Positions 59,938 to 64,000 of a stretch of DNA of 64,000 bases are shown in pieces. Position 1 is the stretch's first letter. Every line of letters begins with the position of its first letter. The position numbers were made by a program, and so were the translations under genes. Source of the DNA: Atrina japonica (Eukaryota > Mollusca > Bivalvia > Pterioida > Pinnidae). Location of the stretch: contig BROG01000479.1 of the NCBI GenBank assembly GCA_030159075.1, positions 186,001 through 250,000 on the forward strand, given 5' to 3'. The notes under the pieces are model-generated. The model was not told where the DNA came from. It did not search any database and saw only the letters and a list, made by a program, of their open reading frames with translations.

Positions 59938-62900
59938 CATATATATATGCATATACATATATATATATATATATATAAATGCTAGTCTCCATCAGTCCAT
60001 TTAAAAGTGTTAAAAATTAAAGCAATTTAACACTACTTTGAGGGAGCAATGTTGAATTCTCAGTCCGTCCATGATGAGGCATGCCGAGTCATGCACATAC
60101 AAAATTTTGTGCATGAGGATTGAAATTTCACCATTACTCCCCAAAGTGGTGTTGACTGTATCCATCTTTGTTTACAAACAGACAACAAAAATATGTTAAA
60201 AAAGTAGTTCTGGCACTTCCAGAATGGGCTTAGCTCAACCTATACATTTCTGCTATAGGGTGAAATAACATTCCCCCCCCCAACATCTAAATTCGGAGAC
60301 AAACTTAACTCAGGTGAGATAACCTGGTTACAATATACAGTCAAACTTGCCTTAGCGACCCCCCCTCATATAACGACTTCCTGTCCATAACACCCGTATT
60401 TGGACTGCCCCTTGAGAATTACTATATATTTGCCCCCTATATAGCGACCACCTGCCTTACGCGACCGGCGACCGCTGTATTTTGTCCGCCGGTGGTTGTC
60501 CTACTTGCGTATAGTGACTGCTTATACACTTACTACTCTTGGAAGGGAGATAATTCGTAAATAATTCTCGCGGGACAATTCGAGACTTAATCAACAACAT
60601 GGCGCAATACACGATGCTTTAACAGTCACAACACACCTGGAGGTGTCAATTAACGTCCTGGGTAGTAATTAGGCACTCGGACGTGCTTTATGACAGGGTG
60701 TTTTTACAACCAGGAACTAACAATCATCGCTGACTGATAGATGTTTTGTTTTCGATCATCAATTTATGACCAAAGTTTGCGGTGATGATTACTTAATCGG
60801 CAAAAGACCAAGACTTAAAACAAAAAAATTCAGAAAGGACACACTTTGTGACAAGGTGTTTTTACAAACAGGAGCACTTAAATATCATCGCTGAATGATT
60901 GACGATTTGTTTTCTCGTATTCTGGAATGCTGTAACTAATCGAACATCACTTGATAAGCAAGTCAACATCTCAATCCAAAGAGTAAAATCGCCGGCGCTC
61001 GTAGCATTGGATTACGTCTAATAAAATGATAATTAAATAAAACTCAACTATCTACATCTTTCTGTACATTCTTACACTTCTGACTCGTGTGACTTAAAAA
61101 CACAGACCACCGACTTTGAGCACATTTTAGATATTTGTTTCAGTTGTAATAATGTGCCGTATCCTCGATGTAAACGTATAATTCAAGTACATCATAAATT
61201 AATTCAAATTATTTAAAACATTGAATTATTTCATTGTTATTTTTTTTTCACTATTTACATGTTATGCATGTATTAGCTACAGGGATTTTCTATGACTATT
61301 TTTGGTATGGTTACAGGACCCTTCCCAATGGCTTGTATTTTCCCAAAAAGATGCAAAAATTCCCAATTTGGAATTTAAAAAAAAAAATGAATATTTTCCA
61401 ATTTTCCAGACCCTGGAGTTAGGAAAATCCCTTTAGTAAATAAATACAATATACATTTAATTACTAAATGAAATATCTAACCATGGAAGAAACATGTGTT
61501 GGAAATATTAAAAAGTCATCTCCGATACCTTGGATTTCATATCTCATGTGACCCTTTATATAAAGACCACCTGTCTATAAAGACCGTTTTTGTAACCACC
61601 GACCTTCTACAAGTAAACTGGCAAACTTTCTCACAAAAATCAGCTAAGGATCCAGAAGGACTCGACCCTGCCCTTATAGGAAGTGAGAGACTTCATGGTT
61701 AAAAGCACGATGATCGAACTACTGTGCCAAAGAGGTCCCCTGTTTTGTTCCTATTTGGATGTATATCAAAGTCCAGCACTATAAAACTTTTAAAAGAACT
61801 GTCTGAGGTCTGTAAATTTTCTGAACATCACTTAACCATGAAATCAGAATTTCTAAGCAGAATATTCTCAAATTCAAGTATTTTCTTTTGCTTTATTATG
61901 GGGCAGGGCCTGGACCTCAAGCTGACGAACATCATGAACAACTTGTTATCTCCCTTGAACATGGTGGGAGGACGAACAATCAAATATCTTGGAAATGCTA
62001 CTAGATGACTAGATTTCTGTCCTATTCTCTGTCCAACTTACCAATTCCTCCTCTGTTGCCAAAGCCACCCCCACGGTTTCCATATCCACCACCCCATCCA
62101 CCACCGCCGCGATTTCCATATCCACCCCCATAATTTCCACCGCCTCCAAATCCTCCTCTGCCACCACGGCCACCACGGTAACCACCTCCACCCCCACCGA
62201 ATCCACCTCCTCCAAATCTGGCCATCTTGAATGGTGGACTATATTTAAATAAAAAACATGAATCATTTTTTCATTTTTTACCATGACAACAACAAAAATT
62301 AGTGATTAAATTATACATTTCAGGGATCGAAAAAATCCACTCGCCCGCTCGCAATGGTGAGTAAAAAATCGTTTTGGGCGAGTAAATATCCATAATGAAC
62401 TCGCCCGTGTGGCGAGTGCTGACGCCCTACTGAAAATCTGTTTACCCTTTTAAATTTCGAAACTGGTCTATTTCCTTCTATTTTCAGTTCAAAATACATT
62501 ACAATAAACAATTAGAAACTTAAATAATTATTTTATTGACAATTAAACATGTTAGTCTTTACCTCATGGCCAAAAATGTCACAGAACACATCATGTGTTG
62601 ACAGCTGATACTTGCAAGTGGAAATTGGATGTGTGTAAATAAAAGAACCAATTCCGAACGGACCTGAATTTCAGGATTTGGTAAAATAATCATAACACTA
62701 TAATTTGTATAGAAGTTGTAAAATCTTAATGTAAATGAATGATAAAAGTAAAAATAGTTACTCAATACTATCAATGAAAGTTTTAATGAAAATATAGAAA
62801 TGGATAGCTCTTGTTTTCATCTAACAATCGTAAAAACTTACTTTTGTAATTTATATTGATTTAGTTAAACACATAGTAGTAACATAATAAAATGGTAATA

Positions 62901-64000
62901 ATAATAATAGATTATAGTAATAATAATGATGCATTTACAGTTAATTTAGATGCAAAGGCATCATTCAGAGACAATACATATTGTATATAAATTTATCTAT
63001 TAAAATAACAATAACTTAAAAAAAACAAAATTAAATAAAATATTTTTTTCATTGTGGGTAACCAGATTTTTATGGCAGGCAACCAAAATTTCAGTCAAGA
63101 ATTTGAATTCTAAAAACTTAAAATGAGAGCATACAAAAGGTGTGGTAAGATTTTCACACATTTTCCATCATAACAAGTACTTAATTAGAAAAAAAGACAA
63201 TTTGTCAAATGTCATATCTGTTAAGTCATATAAGATCTATTTACTTTGAAAAAGATTTTATACGCTTTTAACACATTTTCTTTGAAATACTACATTTTCA
63301 TACTTGGGCGAGTGCAAAATGAGTTTGGGCGAGTGGAAGTTATGTAATCACTCGCCCAAAGGGCGAGTGCTTTTATACAAATTTTTCGAACCCTGCATTT
63401 ATTTTTCAAATTTGAAAATGAACAATTAACATTAAAGTTAAGGATCTGTTCATTACATTATAGTTAAATATTCATAATTCATTTACTATCTAGTGTATTT
63501 CCTGACTAAAAATAGGATTTTCTCTGATTGGCTAAAATCACCATTGGGAAGTCATAAGTACAAGTAATAATGCAGAGTCTTCTTAAAATAGCCTAAAAAC
63601 AATTTGCATACTGATTTTTGTCCTTCTCTCTGTCCAGTTGCAACATTCTGAATCCATCAAATAACTTGAGAATTTTTCCTCATATTCAATTTACCTTATG
63701 TTTCACCGTTATAAAGCACCATACCAAATTTGGTTGAAATTTGTGGATAGATACTTTACGTATTTGAAACAATGTTGCAAACCACCGTGATTATAACAAA
63801 CAGAATGACCAAAACAAAAAAAATTACCTCCCTCCCCACCCATCTGCCTTTGATCTTGGAGGCATAAAAATGTACATATAAAAATTATCTACCCTGAACT
63901 GTCGTCTTCACTTGACAGATTATATTTCCCTGCATTTGGTCTTGACAAAGCACGAACAGCAGACATGACTGTTTCCTCCTGCTGCCCAGGCTGCTGAATG
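59699..64000 (-). CDS. DHX9: ATP-dependent RNA helicase A (DHX9/MLE) C-terminus, three 3' exons, gene runs off the window
   Basis: Minus-strand exons: 64000-63893 (partial), 62238-62042, 59808-59699, with phases 2 and 1 matching. The product segment reads QQPGQQEETVMSAVRALSRP, then NAGKYNLSSEDDSSG, then PPFKMARFGGGGFGG, then about 85 residues of Gly, Arg, Asn, Tyr and Phe in GNRGG, GGYRGG and RGGRGG motifs, ending FRGGY-stop. Human DHX9 (from memory) has the same order: QPG...RQISRPSAAG..., PPKMARYD, an RGG tail and terminal GGGGY. The RGG tail binds nucleic acid and is an arginine-methylation and nuclear-transport region in known DHX9. The DEAH helicase core and dsRNA-binding domains lie beyond 64000. 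Another RGG protein is possible, but the SRP...PPxKMAR signature argues for DHX9. Confidence 0.8.
59868..59975. repeat. (GT)n/(CA)n/(TA)n compound microsatellite
   Basis: GT, then AC, then TA/CATA repeats in the last DHX9 intron, about 60 bp from the acceptor of the final exon. Confidence 0.9.
60336..60540. mobile_element. MITE, TACAGTRAAACCTGT family, diverged
   Basis: Starts TACAGTCAAACTTGCCTTAG, with 'TATAGCGACCACCTGCC' inside. In the last DHX9 intron. Confidence 0.5.
60541..61599. other. DHX9 intron sequence, no gene seen
   Basis: Contains no conserved exon. A short partial copy of the TACAG MITE interior ('AAAGACCACCTGTCTATAAA') sits near 61560. Confidence 0.45.
61600..61740 (-). mobile_element. 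SINE family B, partial
   Basis: 'AAGTAAACTGGCAAACTTTC', 'TCACAAAAATCAGCTAAGG' and the reversed head 'GATCGAACTACTGTGCCAAA' match family B. Confidence 0.65.
62321..63395. mobile_element. ~1.07-kb TIR element in DHX9 intron
   Basis: Left end CAGGGATCGAAAAAATCCAC mirrors the right end ATTTTTCGAACCCTG. Both termini carry clusters of ACTCGCCC / GGGCGAGT, four to five per side in both orientations. The middle (about 62440-62950) is the paralog of the 37524-38485 interior. No ORF of note. Confidence 0.7.
63396..63892. other. DHX9 intron sequence, no repeat recognised
   Basis: Between the TIR element and the donor at 63892. Nothing else is supported. Confidence 0.5.

Noticed and set aside
62042..62238. 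GAR1 or fibrillarin as the owner of the Gly/Arg-rich exon
   Set aside because: No GAR1 core or fibrillarin methyltransferase exon lies between 59.8 and 62.0 kb. The phase-matched neighbours (SRPNAGKYNL and PPFKMAR) fit the DHX9 tail better.

Overview
This is a eukaryotic, AT-rich, intron-rich and extremely repeat-rich animal nuclear window. Long introns with GT-AG borders, tRNA-derived SINEs, several MITE families and many private minisatellites fit a lophotrochozoan, most likely a bivalve mollusc. That placement rests on recalled resemblance of the repeats to bivalve repeats and was not searched. Nothing looks bacterial or viral.

Three real genes can be assembled exon by exon. (1) Minus strand, about 6.4-13.7 kb (possibly from 16.4 kb): a 233-residue (or 255-residue) protein with two tandem domains resembling DUF1330 / dimeric alpha-beta barrel folds. 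(2) Plus strand, 25.57-56.94 kb: a complete 19-exon gene for the NEDD8-activating enzyme E1 regulatory subunit (NAE1/APPBP1). All phases close to give 537 codons plus stop, close to the human length of 534. (3) Minus strand, 64.0-59.7 kb: the 3' end of an RNA helicase A (DHX9/MLE) gene, with three C-terminal exons including the Gly/Arg-rich tail. NAE1 and DHX9 converge tail to tail about 2.5 kb apart. The DUF1330-like gene and NAE1 are divergent, with about 9 kb of transposon-filled sequence between them.

Layout: 1-6.4 kb is non-genic with SINE and MITE copies. From 6.4 to 16.4 kb lies the DUF1330-like gene, whose introns hold a 49-bp and a 75-bp minisatellite and (TA)n and (GA)n tracts. From 16.4 to 25.5 kb is intergenic, with nested SINEs, a long-TIR element, a TIR element carrying an 81-bp poly-C tract, a foldback and a 21-bp array. 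From 25.5 to 57 kb is NAE1, whose introns hold a MULE-like element with a perfect 9-bp duplication, a hAT relic with a decayed zinc-finger ORF, a Harbinger-like element containing a possible captured exon, a nested bivalve-type repeat and eight tandem arrays. From 57 to 64 kb are MITE copies, the DHX9 3' exons and another TIR element.

The most distinctive pattern is that tandem arrays start within tens of bases of annotated 5' splice sites. In NAE1 introns 15 and 16 the repeat unit itself carries 5'-splice-site-like sequence; one copy is identical over 14 bases to the real exon 16/intron 16 junction. NAE1 (with UBA3) activates NEDD8 for cullin neddylation and DHX9 unwinds RNA/DNA. Nothing in the sequence indicates that the three genes act together.
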